From Martinezella hainanensis (GTDB lineage Bacteria > Pseudomonadota > Alphaproteobacteria > Rhizobiales > Rhizobiaceae), in assembly GCF_900094555.1 (NCBI RefSeq), contig NZ_FMAC01000003.1, positions 62,001 to 126,000 on the forward strand: 64,000 nt of DNA. The letters run 5' to 3'. Under the pieces are notes generated by a model. The model was not told the DNA's origin, ran no database searches, and saw only the letters and a list, made by a program, of their open reading frames with translations. Below, piece by piece: positions 25,252 to 34,222 of this stretch (the stretch's first letter is position 1; the number at the start of each line of letters is the position of its first letter). The position numbers and the translations under genes were made by a program.

Positions 25252-26286
25252 ATGTCACAATTCATGATGAATCGCCGCCGCTTCCTGTCCAACGCTGCCT
25301 TAGTCGGAGGTCTTGCCGCAACGCAGACTTTCGTCGGCATTCGCGCCGGCAAGGCGGCCGATGTCGCCGAGGTTCGCATGCAGCTCGGCTGGCTCGCCTC
25401 GAATGGCCTGATCGGCGAGGTCGCAGCCCAGAAGAAGGGCTTTTTCACCGAGCAGGGCATCAATCTCACCATCGTCCCCGGCGGTCCGAATGTCGATGGC
25501 GTCGCCGGTGTGGCAGCCGGGCAATCCACCATCGGCCAGATTTCCTCAAGCCCGTCCGTGATGCTCGCGCGCTCGGCCGGCATGCCGGTCAAGGCGTTTC
25601 TTGCCGGATATCGCAAGCATCCCTTTACATATTTCTCGCTGAAGAAGGCGCCGATCCGCGAGCCGAAGGACATGATCGGCAAGACCATCGCCACGCAGCC
25701 GACGGCCTTCATTCTTCTGCGCGCGCTGCTCGCCAAAAACGGCATTCCGGAAGACAAGGTGAAGATGGTCAACATGGGTTCAGACATGAACCAGTTGATC
25801 ACCGGCCAGGCCGATGCTGTCACCGGCTGGGTGACGAATACCAATGCACTGAAGGTGCTCGGCGACGAGCGCGTCGACATGATGCTCTGGGATGCGGGCT
25901 TGCAGCTCTACGCCAACGTCTACTACACCACCGACGAGCAGCTCGACAAACATTCCGATGTGCTGGTGCGCTTCACAACGGCGGCTGCCAAGGGCTGGGG
26001 CTATGTCCGCGACCATCCGGAAGAGGCGGTCGACATGCTGGTCGAGGCCTATCCCAATCTCGACAAGGCGAGCGAACTCGAGGCCGTCCACCCCGTCATC
26101 GATTTCTCCTTCGGTGACAGCACCAAGCAGACCGGCTGGGGCGCGATGAACAAGGACAATTGGGCAGCGCAGATCAAGGCCTATGCCGATCTCAAGCAGT
26201 TCACGGGGGCTACGCCGACGGTCGACGATGTCGCCACCATGGCGATCCTCGACGCGACGACAGAAATCCGTAAGCAGATCGGGTGA
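25252..26286 (+). CDS. NitT/TauT-type ABC substrate-binding protein (NMT1/THI5-like), Tat-exported
   Basis: The protein has 344 residues. A twin-arginine signal (NRRRFLSNA, 7-15, followed by a hydrophobic stretch to about residue 35) leads to a periplasmic binding fold of the NMT1/THI5-like group: VRMQLGWLASNGLIGEVAAQKKGFF, NLTIVPGGPNVDGVAGVAAGQSTIG, and GQADAVTGWVTNTNAL. Such proteins bind sulfonates, nitrate, pyrimidines or aromatic acids. SD GGGGA precedes ATG 25252. Its stop overlaps the start of the ATPase gene (GTGA). The downstream catabolic genes suggest that the ligand is the substrate of that pathway. Confidence 0.9.
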   Translation: MSQFMMNRRRFLSNAALVGGLAATQTFVGIRAGKAADVAEVRMQLGWLASNGLIGEVAAQKKGFFTEQGINLTIVPGGPNVDGVAGVAAGQSTIGQISSSPSVMLARSAGMPVKAFLAGYRKHPFTYFSLKKAPIREPKDMIGKTIATQPTAFILLRALLAKNGIPEDKVKMVNMGSDMNQLITGQADAVTGWVTNTNALKVLGDERVDMMLWDAGLQLYANVYYTTDEQLDKHSDVLVRFTTAAAKGWGYVRDHPEEAVDMLVEAYPNLDKASELEAVHPVIDFSFGDSTKQTGWGAMNKDNWAAQIKAYADLKQFTGATPTVDDVATMAILDATTEIRKQIG

Positions 26287-27110
26287 ACGCCATGATGAGC
26301 GCCGCCACCATCAAGCAGCCGCAACCGCTACCGACAGTCGAAGCGGCAAGGCTTGCCGTTTCCATTCGCGATCTCGACATCCGCTTCGGCGACAAGGGCA
26401 ATGAATTCACCGCCCTCTCCAATGTCTCCGTCGATATTCCGGAAGGGTCGTTCGTGACGATGCTAGGGCCGTCCGGCTGCGGCAAGTCGACCTTGCTGCG
26501 CTGTATTGCCGACCTTGTTGACATCAGCGCCGGTTCGGTCTCGGTTTTCGGCCGCCCGCCACGCGAGGCGCGCCAGGGGCGTGATTTCGCCTTCGTCTTC
26601 CAGGAAGCGACGCTTTTGCCGTGGCGAAGCGTCATTGACAACGTTCGCCTGCCGCTGGAAGTCGGCAGACATGACAAGAGTTCCTATGCCGATCCCATGG
26701 AGCTGCTGGCGCTTGTCGGCCTCAAGGGACGCGAGAAGGCCCTGCCGCACGAATTGTCGGGTGGCATGCGCCAGCGCGTCGCTATCGCCCGCGCCCTGGT
26801 GACCAAGCCGCGAATCCTGCTGATGGACGAGCCCTTCGGCGCGCTGGACGAGATCACCCGCGACAAGCTCAACGAGGAACTCCTGCGCATCTGGCGCGAA
26901 ACGGGCACGACCATCGTTTTCGTCACCCATTCGATCCCGGAGGCGGTTTTCCTCGGTCAGCATGTGCTGATGCTACAAGCCCATCCCGGCAGGGTGAAGG
27001 AATTCATGAAGGTCGATCTTCCCTACCCCCGCTTGCTTGCGATGCGCGACACGGTCGACTTCATCAAGGCGACGGCGCATCTGCGCGCGCTGCTGGAGGA
27101 ATGCATATGA
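26283..27110 (+). CDS. NitT/TauT-type ABC transporter ATP-binding protein
   Basis: The protein has 275 residues from GTG 26283, or 272 from ATG 26292. It has a single ABC cassette of the TauB/SsuB type: Walker A GPSGCGKST (62-70), Q-loop FVFQEATLLPW, signature LSGGMRQRVAIARAL, Walker B RILLMDEPFGALDE and the switch His in VFVTHSIPEA. It energises import by the adjacent permease. The start overlaps the binding-protein stop and its own stop overlaps the permease start, so the three are one translational unit. Confidence 0.92.
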   Translation: MNAMMSAATIKQPQPLPTVEAARLAVSIRDLDIRFGDKGNEFTALSNVSVDIPEGSFVTMLGPSGCGKSTLLRCIADLVDISAGSVSVFGRPPREARQGRDFAFVFQEATLLPWRSVIDNVRLPLEVGRHDKSSYADPMELLALVGLKGREKALPHELSGGMRQRVAIARALVTKPRILLMDEPFGALDEITRDKLNEELLRIWRETGTTIVFVTHSIPEAVFLGQHVLMLQAHPGRVKEFMKVDLPYPRLLAMRDTVDFIKATAHLRALLEECI

Positions 27111-27940
27111 GCAACGCCGTGCACTCTGACTTCAGTCGCGTGGCCAAGGCGCCGCGCAAGGTTGCCATCCTCGACGCGACGGTCGGCGTTCTTTCTTCGC
27201 GCATGCCGGCAATCCTTGCCGCACTCGGCTGCATCGTGCTGTGGCAGGCGGTCATCTGGATCTTCAAGATCCCGACCTTCATGGCGCCGAGCCCGCTCGA
27301 CGTCCTTTATGCCTTTCGCGACAATGCCGCGACGCTGACGAGAAACGTCCTGCCGACGGTGCTCGAGGCCGTTCTCGGCTTTGTCTTCGGCAATCTCATC
27401 GCCATCCTGCTGGCGATCTGGTTCGTCCACAGCGCAACTGCCGAAAAGGCGTTCTATCCAATCGCCGTCTTCGTCAAGGCGATCCCGATCATCGCGCTCG
27501 CCCCGATCCTCGTTTTGATCTTCGGCAATGGCGTCGCCCCGAAGATCATCATCGCCGGCCTGATCTGCTTCTTCCCGACGCTGGTCAACATGGTCCAGGG
27601 ACTTCGCTCCGCAAGCCCCGCCATGCTCGACCTCATGCGGGTACTTTCGGCCAGCAACTCCGAAATCCTCTGGAAGGTTCGCCTCCCCAGCTCCCTGCCA
27701 TTCCTCTTCGCTGCCTTGAAGATCGCTGCGACCAGCAGTGTCATGGGGGCGATCGTCGCGGAATGGATCGGCTCCAGCTTCGGGCTTGGCGCTCTCATCA
27801 TCGAGGCGACCTATAATTTCCGCTCGCCGCTGCTTTACGCAACGGTCGTGATCGCCGCCCTGCTTGCCGTGATCCTCTTCTTCATCGTCTCGGTCGCCGA
27901 GGCGAAGATGATCCGCTGGAAGCCGGCCGGCCAACACTAA
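27107..27940 (+). CDS. NitT/TauT-type ABC transporter permease
   Basis: The protein has 277 residues with about six membrane segments of the BPD_transp_1 family. The EAA-like coupling region is VLSASNSEILWKVRLPSSLPFLFAALKIA. ATG 27107 has GGAGG 7 nt upstream and overlaps the ATPase stop (ATGA); an ATG at 27101 lacks this spacing. It forms the inner-membrane channel of the importer whose cargo is probably degraded by the next three enzymes. The gap to the FAD oxidoreductase gene is only 25 nt. Confidence 0.9.
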   Translation: MSNAVHSDFSRVAKAPRKVAILDATVGVLSSRMPAILAALGCIVLWQAVIWIFKIPTFMAPSPLDVLYAFRDNAATLTRNVLPTVLEAVLGFVFGNLIAILLAIWFVHSATAEKAFYPIAVFVKAIPIIALAPILVLIFGNGVAPKIIIAGLICFFPTLVNMVQGLRSASPAMLDLMRVLSASNSEILWKVRLPSSLPFLFAALKIAATSSVMGAIVAEWIGSSFGLGALIIEATYNFRSPLLYATVVIAALLAVILFFIVSVAEAKMIRWKPAGQH

Positions 27941-27965
27941 AGCTTAAAACATCGAGGGAACTCCA

Positions 27966-29324
27966 ATGGAACAGGTTATTCATCAGCCTGCACGGGATAT
28001 CCGTGTCGTCGATCGCTCCGATGTCGTCGTGGTCGGCGGTGGCCCGGCAGGGATTGCCGCGGCCGTGTCGGCCGCACGCAATGGCGCCAGCGTTACGCTT
28101 CTCGAACGCTATCCCTATGTCGGCGGGCTTGCCGCCGGCGGCATGGTGCTGGTGCTCGACGACATGATCAACGAGCTCGAAATTACCGTGCGCGGCATCT
28201 GCATGGAGATGATCGAGCGCATGAAGCGCTGGGGGCTCTGCGTAACGCCGACCGACCGCGATCGGCTGATCGAATTCCGCGACACGCCGGAGGCCTGGCA
28301 GCGCTGGGCGCGCTGGGGGCTTTTCGATTTCCACACCCAGTCGATGCCGCATCCGATCTGCTTTTCGGCTGCCTTCGATCCCGACGCCTTCAAGCGTGCC
28401 GCCTACGATATGATCGCGGAATCCAAGATCAAGCTCAGAACCCACAGCTGGTTCTCCTCGGCGATCGTCGAAGGTGGAGCGATCAAGGGCGTCATCTGCC
28501 AGACGAAGGAAGGCATGCAGGCGATCCTCGGTGATGTCGTCATCGACACGACGGGCGATCTCGATGTCGCCGCAAGCGCAGGTGCTTCCCACATCGAATC
28601 CAACTTCATCCTGACGACGGTGTCGCGCTGGGGCGGGATCGATACGGACGCGGCGGAACGTTTCGAACAGCAGGAGCCGGAAGCCTTCAAGGCGCTCGAT
28701 CACGAAGCCAAGCGGCTGATCGGCGGTTGCTGGTCCTTCTGGTGGCTTAAGACGCCGCTGCCCGGTGTCGTCTGGCTGAACTGCCCGCATATGCCGACCT
28801 TGAGCGGTCTGAAGGTCGACGACCTGACCAAGGCCGAGATGGAAGGCCGCTCAAGGATCGCAAAGCTCCTCGATTTCGCTCGGGAAAAGATGCCCGGCTT
28901 CGAGAATGCCTATGTCGTCGATTTCGCCCCGCAGACCGGTGTGCGTCAGACGCGGCTGCTGCAGGGGGATTATGTCGTGACGAAGGACGATGTGATGACC
29001 CGCCGCCACTTCGCCGACACGGTCTGCCGCGGCCGCGATTACTACACGCCCTACCGCTCCATGCTGCCGAAGGAAATCGACCAGCTGATCGTCGCCGGCC
29101 GGCATTATTCTTCAACGCCGCAGGCGCAGAAATCCAGTCGCGAAATCCCGCCCTGCATGGCGATGGGCGAAGCGGCCGGTGTCGCCGCAACCGTCGCCCT
29201 CAATGCCGGGACGACCGTTCGCGAGGCCGATATCCGGGCAATTCAGAAACAGATGCGAGCCCAGGGCGCCGATCCCGGCGACATTCCCTCGGAGAACGCG
29301 ACATATTTGGAGGCAGCAGAATGA
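27966..29324 (+). CDS. FAD-dependent oxidoreductase (FAD_oxidored-like family)
   Basis: The protein has 452 residues. An N-terminal dinucleotide-binding fold DVVVVGGGPAGIAAAVSAARNG (GxGxxG at 24-29) and YPYVGGLAAGGMVLV resemble the FAD_oxidored (PF12831-like) group. DVVIDTTGDLDVAASAGA and the C-terminal CMAMGEAAGVAATVAL, which closes the FAD site, support this. The oxidised substrate is unknown. The order transporter, oxidoreductase, CoA-transferase, hydratase suggests an oxidation or desaturation step in catabolism of the imported compound. SD GAGGGAAC precedes ATG 27966, and the stop overlaps the CoA-transferase start (ATGA). Confidence 0.88.
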   Translation: MEQVIHQPARDIRVVDRSDVVVVGGGPAGIAAAVSAARNGASVTLLERYPYVGGLAAGGMVLVLDDMINELEITVRGICMEMIERMKRWGLCVTPTDRDRLIEFRDTPEAWQRWARWGLFDFHTQSMPHPICFSAAFDPDAFKRAAYDMIAESKIKLRTHSWFSSAIVEGGAIKGVICQTKEGMQAILGDVVIDTTGDLDVAASAGASHIESNFILTTVSRWGGIDTDAAERFEQQEPEAFKALDHEAKRLIGGCWSFWWLKTPLPGVVWLNCPHMPTLSGLKVDDLTKAEMEGRSRIAKLLDFAREKMPGFENAYVVDFAPQTGVRQTRLLQGDYVVTKDDVMTRRHFADTVCRGRDYYTPYRSMLPKEIDQLIVAGRHYSSTPQAQKSSREIPPCMAMGEAAGVAATVALNAGTTVREADIRAIQKQMRAQGADPGDIPSENATYLEAAE

Positions 29325-30478
29325 CCACCTTGCCACTCGACGGAATCCGCGTGATCGACTTCACGCAGGTCATGCTCGGTCCATCCTGCACGCAGGTGCT
29401 GGCCGACTATGGTGCCGAAGTCATCAAGATCGAGAAGGTGAAGATCGGCGATCTCTCACGCTGGTCGCTCGGCTCCGACCCCGATGGCCTCAACAACCCG
29501 GTCTTCTGCTCCTTGAACCGCAACAAGAAGAGCCTGGCACTCGATCTGAAGGAAGCCAGCGCCCGCAAGACGGTCCAGGCCCTGCTTGAAACGGCCGACG
29601 TGGTCGTCAACAACTTCAGGCCTGGCGTCATGGAGCGCATGGGCTTCGGCTATGAAGATCTGAAGAAGATCAATCCGCGGCTGATCTATGCCGTCGGCAC
29701 CGGCTTCGGGCTGACAGGTCCCTACCAGCACAAGGGCGGCCAGGACGTCCTGGCGCAGGCCGTTTCCGGACTCATGCGTCGCAAGTCGGACAACAGCCAC
29801 CCCACCTCGATCTATGCCACGCCGCTGGCCGACTATTCGGCTGGCATGCACCTCGTCCAGGGCATTCTCCTTGCACTTCTGCAACGCGACAAGACGGGAG
29901 AGGGACAGCAGGTCGCCGTCAGCCTCTACAACTCCATGATCGCCATGCAAATGCAGGAAGGCACGACGCATCTGATGCGTCAGAAGGACCTGAACTGGGG
30001 CGCCTTCCCGCTGACGGGCGTCTTCGAGACGACGGACAGCGCAATCGTCATGGTGGGCGCCTTCAAGCCGAACCCGTTGCGCGATATCTGTGAGGCTCTT
30101 GAGATCGAAGACCTCTCGCAATATCCGCAATACAAGGATTTCGATGCGCAGATGGCGCGGCGGCCGGAATTGCAGGCGATCTTCCGCGAGAATTTCGCCA
30201 AGAACAGCACCGCGCACTGGATCGCGCGGCTGGAAGGCGTCGACATTCTCTGCGCGCCGGTCCGTTCACTCCCCGAGGCGCTGAAGGACGAACAGACGAT
30301 CATCAACAAGATGATCCTCGAGGCCGGCGAGACCGCCGCCGGCCCGATTCGGCTGATCGGCTCGCCGATCGACATGTCGGCCGCCCACGTCACCGTGCGG
30401 ATCGCGCCGCCGCAGCTCGGCCAGCACAATGAGGAAATTCTCGCCTCGCTGTCCGAGGTGCAGGGAGACGCCGCATGA
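29321..30478 (+). CDS. Family III CoA-transferase (CaiB/BaiF-like)
   Basis: The protein has 385 residues, the usual size for CaiB/BaiF/formyl-CoA transferase proteins. The N-terminal Rossmann part (PLDGIRVIDFTQVMLGPSCTQVLADYGAEVIKIE) and the catalytic Asp142 in GGQDVLAQAVSG are present, as is the GTGFGLTGPY segment. Such enzymes move CoA between carboxylic acids, activating a substrate for beta-oxidation-like steps. It overlaps both neighbours by ATGA, which ties it tightly to the FAD oxidoreductase and the hydratase. The CoA donor and acceptor are unknown. Confidence 0.92.
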   Translation: MTTLPLDGIRVIDFTQVMLGPSCTQVLADYGAEVIKIEKVKIGDLSRWSLGSDPDGLNNPVFCSLNRNKKSLALDLKEASARKTVQALLETADVVVNNFRPGVMERMGFGYEDLKKINPRLIYAVGTGFGLTGPYQHKGGQDVLAQAVSGLMRRKSDNSHPTSIYATPLADYSAGMHLVQGILLALLQRDKTGEGQQVAVSLYNSMIAMQMQEGTTHLMRQKDLNWGAFPLTGVFETTDSAIVMVGAFKPNPLRDICEALEIEDLSQYPQYKDFDAQMARRPELQAIFRENFAKNSTAHWIARLEGVDILCAPVRSLPEALKDEQTIINKMILEAGETAAGPIRLIGSPIDMSAAHVTVRIAPPQLGQHNEEILASLSEVQGDAA

Positions 30479-31251
30479 GCGTCTCCTTCGCCGTAGAGGA
30501 TCGCGTCGCCCGCGTCACGCTCGACCGGCCGGAGCGGATGAACGCTGTCGATGCCGAGACCGAAGCGAGGCTCGAGGCAATCTGGACGGAGATCGAACAG
30601 CGCGACGACATCAGCTGCGTTGTCCTGACCGGTTCCGGCGAGAAAGCCTTTTGCGCGGGTGCCGATCTGAAGGGCGGAAGTGGTAGCTCCGGTGTCGACT
30701 ACTGGACGGTCGGGCGCGAAAATGGCTTTGGCGGCCTCGCCTTCCGCCGCTCGCTCGACGTGCCGGTGATCGCGCGCGTCAACGGCTATGCGCTGGGCGG
30801 CGGCTTCGAGATGGTGCTTGGCTGCGATATCGTCATTGCCGTGGAGACGGCCCGTTTTGGCCTGCCGGAAGCGCGCGTCGGACGCATGCCGCTTGATGGC
30901 GGCATGGTACTTTTGCAGCGCAAGATTCCCTTCAATCGTGCCATGGCCGTGATGCTGACGGGACGGCAGTTTGGTGCGCAGGAAATGGCGAACTATGGCA
31001 TTGTCAACGAAGTCGTCTCCGCCGGCGAACTCGACGCTGTCGTCGATCGCTGGGTCGCAGACATCGTCGCCTGTGCGCCGCTGTCGCTGCGGGCAATCAA
31101 GCAGACGGTCAATCGCACGGCGCATTTGAGCCCGGCCGAGGCGCAGGCGCTAAGGACGCCGGCCCTGATCAAGGCTTTGAAAAGCGAGGATGCGATGGAA
31201 GGTGTCGCGGCATTCCGCGAGAAGCGGGCGCCGGTTTGGCAGGGCAGATAG
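30475..31251 (+). CDS. Enoyl-CoA hydratase/isomerase (crotonase family)
   Basis: The protein has 258 residues. The crotonase signature is complete: oxyanion-hole stretch AFCAGADLKG (59-67), NGYALGGGFEMVLGCD with Glu112, and FGLPEARVG with Glu132. These match the two catalytic Glu of true hydratases. It probably hydrates an enoyl- or cyclic dienoyl-CoA formed after CoA transfer. It starts in an ATGA overlap with the CoA-transferase stop. The LysR gene follows after 35 nt on the same strand. Confidence 0.92.
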   Translation: MSVSFAVEDRVARVTLDRPERMNAVDAETEARLEAIWTEIEQRDDISCVVLTGSGEKAFCAGADLKGGSGSSGVDYWTVGRENGFGGLAFRRSLDVPVIARVNGYALGGGFEMVLGCDIVIAVETARFGLPEARVGRMPLDGGMVLLQRKIPFNRAMAVMLTGRQFGAQEMANYGIVNEVVSAGELDAVVDRWVADIVACAPLSLRAIKQTVNRTAHLSPAEAQALRTPALIKALKSEDAMEGVAAFREKRAPVWQGR

Positions 31252-31286
31252 GCATGCTATAGCTTCGAGATTGCCGAGGGCTTTTT

Positions 31287-32210
31287 ATGCATGCCAGCAT
31301 TCTGAAGTATTTCGCCGAGGTCGCCCGCTCCGGATCGATCCGCAAGGCATCCGATGAACTGCACGTTGCGACCTCCGCCGTCAGTCGTCAGATCAAGAAA
31401 TTGGAAGACGAGCTCGGGACGCCATTGTTCGAGCGCTTCTCCGACGGTTTGCGGCTGACGTCAGCCGGCGAAATCGTGCTACGGCATGCGAGGGAGACGC
31501 TGCAGGACTTCGAGGTAATGAAGTCCAATCTCGGCGACCTTCAGGGAAAGAATACCGGTCGCGTCCATATCGCGGCCCTTGACAGTCTACTCATCACGTT
31601 TCTTCCCGATTTCATCAAGAAGTTTCACAGGCTGCATCCTGCGGTGGACTTTCGCGTCCGAGCAGGAGCCTACAACAATATTTTCCATTTCATGGCGGCC
31701 GGCGACATCGATATCGGCATCAGCTTCGACCTTGCGACCCCGCATGATCTGAAGCTTGTCGGCTCGATCCGCACGGCCTTCATGGCCATGGTCGCCTCAT
31801 CGCATCCACTGGCGCGGGCGAAATCCGTGACTCTGCCGGAATGCGCCCAATACAAGCTGCTTCTGGCGCTCGACAGCGAAGTCGTCAGTTCGGCAATAGC
31901 AATCGAACTTGCAGCGCTCAATCGCGTGGGGCGAACGCTGGTCGCATCCAACAATCCGATCCTCCTCAAACCGCTGATCATGTCAGGTGACGGCGTTGGC
32001 TTTTTTACCCCGGTGGGACTCTGGCCGGAAATCCAGACGGGCGAAATCGTTGCCATCCCGATCCGGGACTTCAAGCTCAGCGCTGTGGATATCGGCATTT
32101 TCGTGCCACGCGACCGGCATCTGACCCATGCCAGCCAAGCAGTCATCACGCTTCTAGATACCGAATTGCGTAAGCTCGGTGAGAATTTAAGAACCATTGC
32201 CGGCAGATGA
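31287..32210 (+). CDS. LysR-family transcriptional regulator
   Basis: The protein has 307 residues. An N-terminal winged helix-turn-helix (about 3-62) contains the pattern ILKYFAEVARSGSIRKASDELHVATSAVSRQIKKLEDELG. The remainder is a LysR substrate-binding domain (HIAALDSLLITFLPDFIKKFHRLHP). It lies inside the operon after the hydratase gene and likely regulates it, possibly through the T-N11-A palindrome at 25155-25171. Placing the regulator within rather than divergent from its operon is less usual for LysR. Its stop lies 7 nt before the amidohydrolase start. Confidence 0.92.
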   Translation: MHASILKYFAEVARSGSIRKASDELHVATSAVSRQIKKLEDELGTPLFERFSDGLRLTSAGEIVLRHARETLQDFEVMKSNLGDLQGKNTGRVHIAALDSLLITFLPDFIKKFHRLHPAVDFRVRAGAYNNIFHFMAAGDIDIGISFDLATPHDLKLVGSIRTAFMAMVASSHPLARAKSVTLPECAQYKLLLALDSEVVSSAIAIELAALNRVGRTLVASNNPILLKPLIMSGDGVGFFTPVGLWPEIQTGEIVAIPIRDFKLSAVDIGIFVPRDRHLTHASQAVITLLDTELRKLGENLRTIAGR

Positions 32211-32217
32211 GGAAAGC

Positions 32218-33615
32218 ATGTCAAAGATCCGCCTTCTGGAATCTCCTGGCCATGGTCCGGCTACGCGCTTCGACAGATTGGCAGACCTGCCACCGCAATT
32301 CGGTGCTACAGCTGCGCAGCCCGGCGATCTCATTCTCCCCTCGCCCGTCAACGCCCATGACCATGGCTATGGCATCCGCACCCTTGATTTCGGCGCGGCC
32401 GACGACGCACTGGAAGTGTGGATACCGGGCCTGAGGCTGCGGCCACGCACGGATCCCTATCTTGAAGCGCTCGTCGCCTTCGGCCGGCTTGCCAGAACCG
32501 GCGTCGGCGCGACCATGCATTGCCATAACTCGCTCAATGTCGATCGTCTTGTCGACGAGGCAAGCGCCGTCATGCGGGCAGCCGGCGATATCGGCATCCG
32601 GCTTGGGCTTTCTTGTCCACTACTCGACCACGATGCCTGGGCCTATGATGGTGGGCCGCAGCGCCTCAAGCCCTTTCTCTCGGCGGGTGACTGGCAAGCC
32701 TTGGAGCAGACCATTCCGATCTACGCGCCGATCTCTACACAGCTAGCCGCCGTCGAGGCGGTTGCTGCTGCCAATGCCAGTCCGATGATCGATGTGCAGT
32801 ATGGACCGATCGGGCCGCAATGGTGCTCCAATGCGCTACTGGAGGCCATCGCCGAGGCCTCGGAGCGCCATGATCGGCGCATTCATATGCACCTGCTCGA
32901 AAGCCCGCGCCAACGCCTGTGGCTCAACCGCCGCTTTCCCGAGGGCGTCGTCAATTATCTCGATAGGATAGGCTTCCTGTCGCCTCGACTCGCGGTCGCT
33001 CATGGCGTCCAATTGCGTCCCGATGAGCTGGAATTGCTGGCCGAACGCGGCGTGCAGCTCGTCAGCAACCCCACGGCCAATCTGCGTCTTCGCTCAGGCG
33101 TCGCCCCGATCGCATCGGCGGTCGAACGCGACGGCCCCGCCTTCGCCATCGGCCTCGACGGCACCGGGCTGGACGATGATCAGGATCTTTGGCGAGAAAT
33201 GCGCCTCCTCTATCTCCTGCACGGCGGGCGCAGCCTGACACGGCAGTTGACGACCAAGAATATATTCGACGCAGCAATCCGGGTTGGCGGTCACGTCATC
33301 AACGCCAGGAGCGCGGAGGATTACACCATCATCGATTATCAGGGCCTGACCGCCGATTCGCTGTTCGATGACATCGACGAAGCGGAGGTCCTGTTGACCC
33401 GCATGAGCGCGCGATATGCGAGAGGGCTCATCGTCGCTGGCCGGGAGGTGATGCGCGAGGGTGACTTGACCGGCATCGACTTCGACGCCGCTCTATCTGA
33501 ACTCCTGGCACAGGCAAGGGCCGATCGACCGAGACTTGAGAAGCAACGACCGCTCGCCAACGCATTATCGCAGGCGACGCGCACTTATTATGCCACCTGG
33601 CCCGGGATATCCTGA
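32218..33615 (+). CDS. Amidohydrolase-superfamily metal hydrolase
   Basis: The protein has 465 residues in a TIM-barrel amidohydrolase layout. Metal-ligand candidates are H47 and H49 in NAHDHG, H223/H225 in RIHMHLLES, H262 in VAHGVQL and D314 in GLDGTGLDDD. This set is like that of cytosine/guanine/S-adenosylhomocysteine deaminases with one metal. ATG 32218 is chosen because GAGGAAAGC lies just upstream. It is last in the catabolic operon and may open or deaminate a nitrogen-containing intermediate. No product is assigned. Confidence 0.88.
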   Translation: MSKIRLLESPGHGPATRFDRLADLPPQFGATAAQPGDLILPSPVNAHDHGYGIRTLDFGAADDALEVWIPGLRLRPRTDPYLEALVAFGRLARTGVGATMHCHNSLNVDRLVDEASAVMRAAGDIGIRLGLSCPLLDHDAWAYDGGPQRLKPFLSAGDWQALEQTIPIYAPISTQLAAVEAVAAANASPMIDVQYGPIGPQWCSNALLEAIAEASERHDRRIHMHLLESPRQRLWLNRRFPEGVVNYLDRIGFLSPRLAVAHGVQLRPDELELLAERGVQLVSNPTANLRLRSGVAPIASAVERDGPAFAIGLDGTGLDDDQDLWREMRLLYLLHGGRSLTRQLTTKNIFDAAIRVGGHVINARSAEDYTIIDYQGLTADSLFDDIDEAEVLLTRMSARYARGLIVAGREVMREGDLTGIDFDAALSELLAQARADRPRLEKQRPLANALSQATRTYYATWPGIS

Positions 33616-33681
33616 CATCGTGAAAAGCGGCGACCACCATGCGAACAGCCGCAGAGATGCCCGATCAGGCCATCCTTCGCA

Positions 33682-34023
33682 TCACAATCGATGTTCAGGC
33701 GTAGTGCCGTAAGACGCCACGAAAGGATGGTCCAGGCTGGTGGTTCGGCTCTTGTCCCAGCCGCCGGGCGCACCCCAGCCGGTTACGCCATCAGCGAAGA
33801 AATCGCGATTGACCTCACGCAAAAACAACCGCTCCGCCGGCATTTCCTCGTCCCACAGGATGGCATCGACGGGACAGACGGAGAGACAGAGGCCGCAATT
33901 GATGCATTCGTCCGGATGGATGTAAAACATCCGCCCGCCCTCATAAATGCAATCGACCGGACAGGCGACGGTGCAGGCGCCATCCTTCGTATCAATGCAG
34001 GGCTCGGTGATTACGTAAGCCAT
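33682..34023 (-). CDS. 7Fe-type ferredoxin (FdxA-like)
   Basis: The protein has 113 residues. The cysteine pattern C9, C17, C21, C25 and C40, C43, C46, C50 fits ferredoxins with one 3Fe-4S and one 4Fe-4S cluster: C9/C17/C50 and C21/C40/C43/C46, with C25 free as in Azotobacter FdI. The family string CPVDCIYEGGRMFYIHPDEC is clear. The C-terminal about 50 residues are the usual less conserved tail. It carries electrons at low potential in the cytosol. It converges with the amidohydrolase gene and is 200 bp downstream of the paoC-like gene on the same strand, so a link to either set is possible but unproven. Confidence 0.92.
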   Translation of the reverse strand: MAYVITEPCIDTKDGACTVACPVDCIYEGGRMFYIHPDECINCGLCLSVCPVDAILWDEEMPAERLFLREVNRDFFADGVTGWGAPGGWDKSRTTSLDHPFVASYGTTPEHRL

Positions 34024-34222
34024 GACGTTCGCCTCGCTGCGCTCTCAAGGGCGCTTTGTAACGAACTATGACAAATGGAGGCGTTCTGAAGAAGCACCGA
34101 TTTTCGGGGTTTTCATTGCCGAAAAGGCAACGCGTGGATCGGCAAAAAGCTTAAAGAATGCGATATGCGTTCAAGCATTCGAGCCGCATGCTTGCGCCAT
34201 GCAGCTCGAACGTTCCTGGCTC

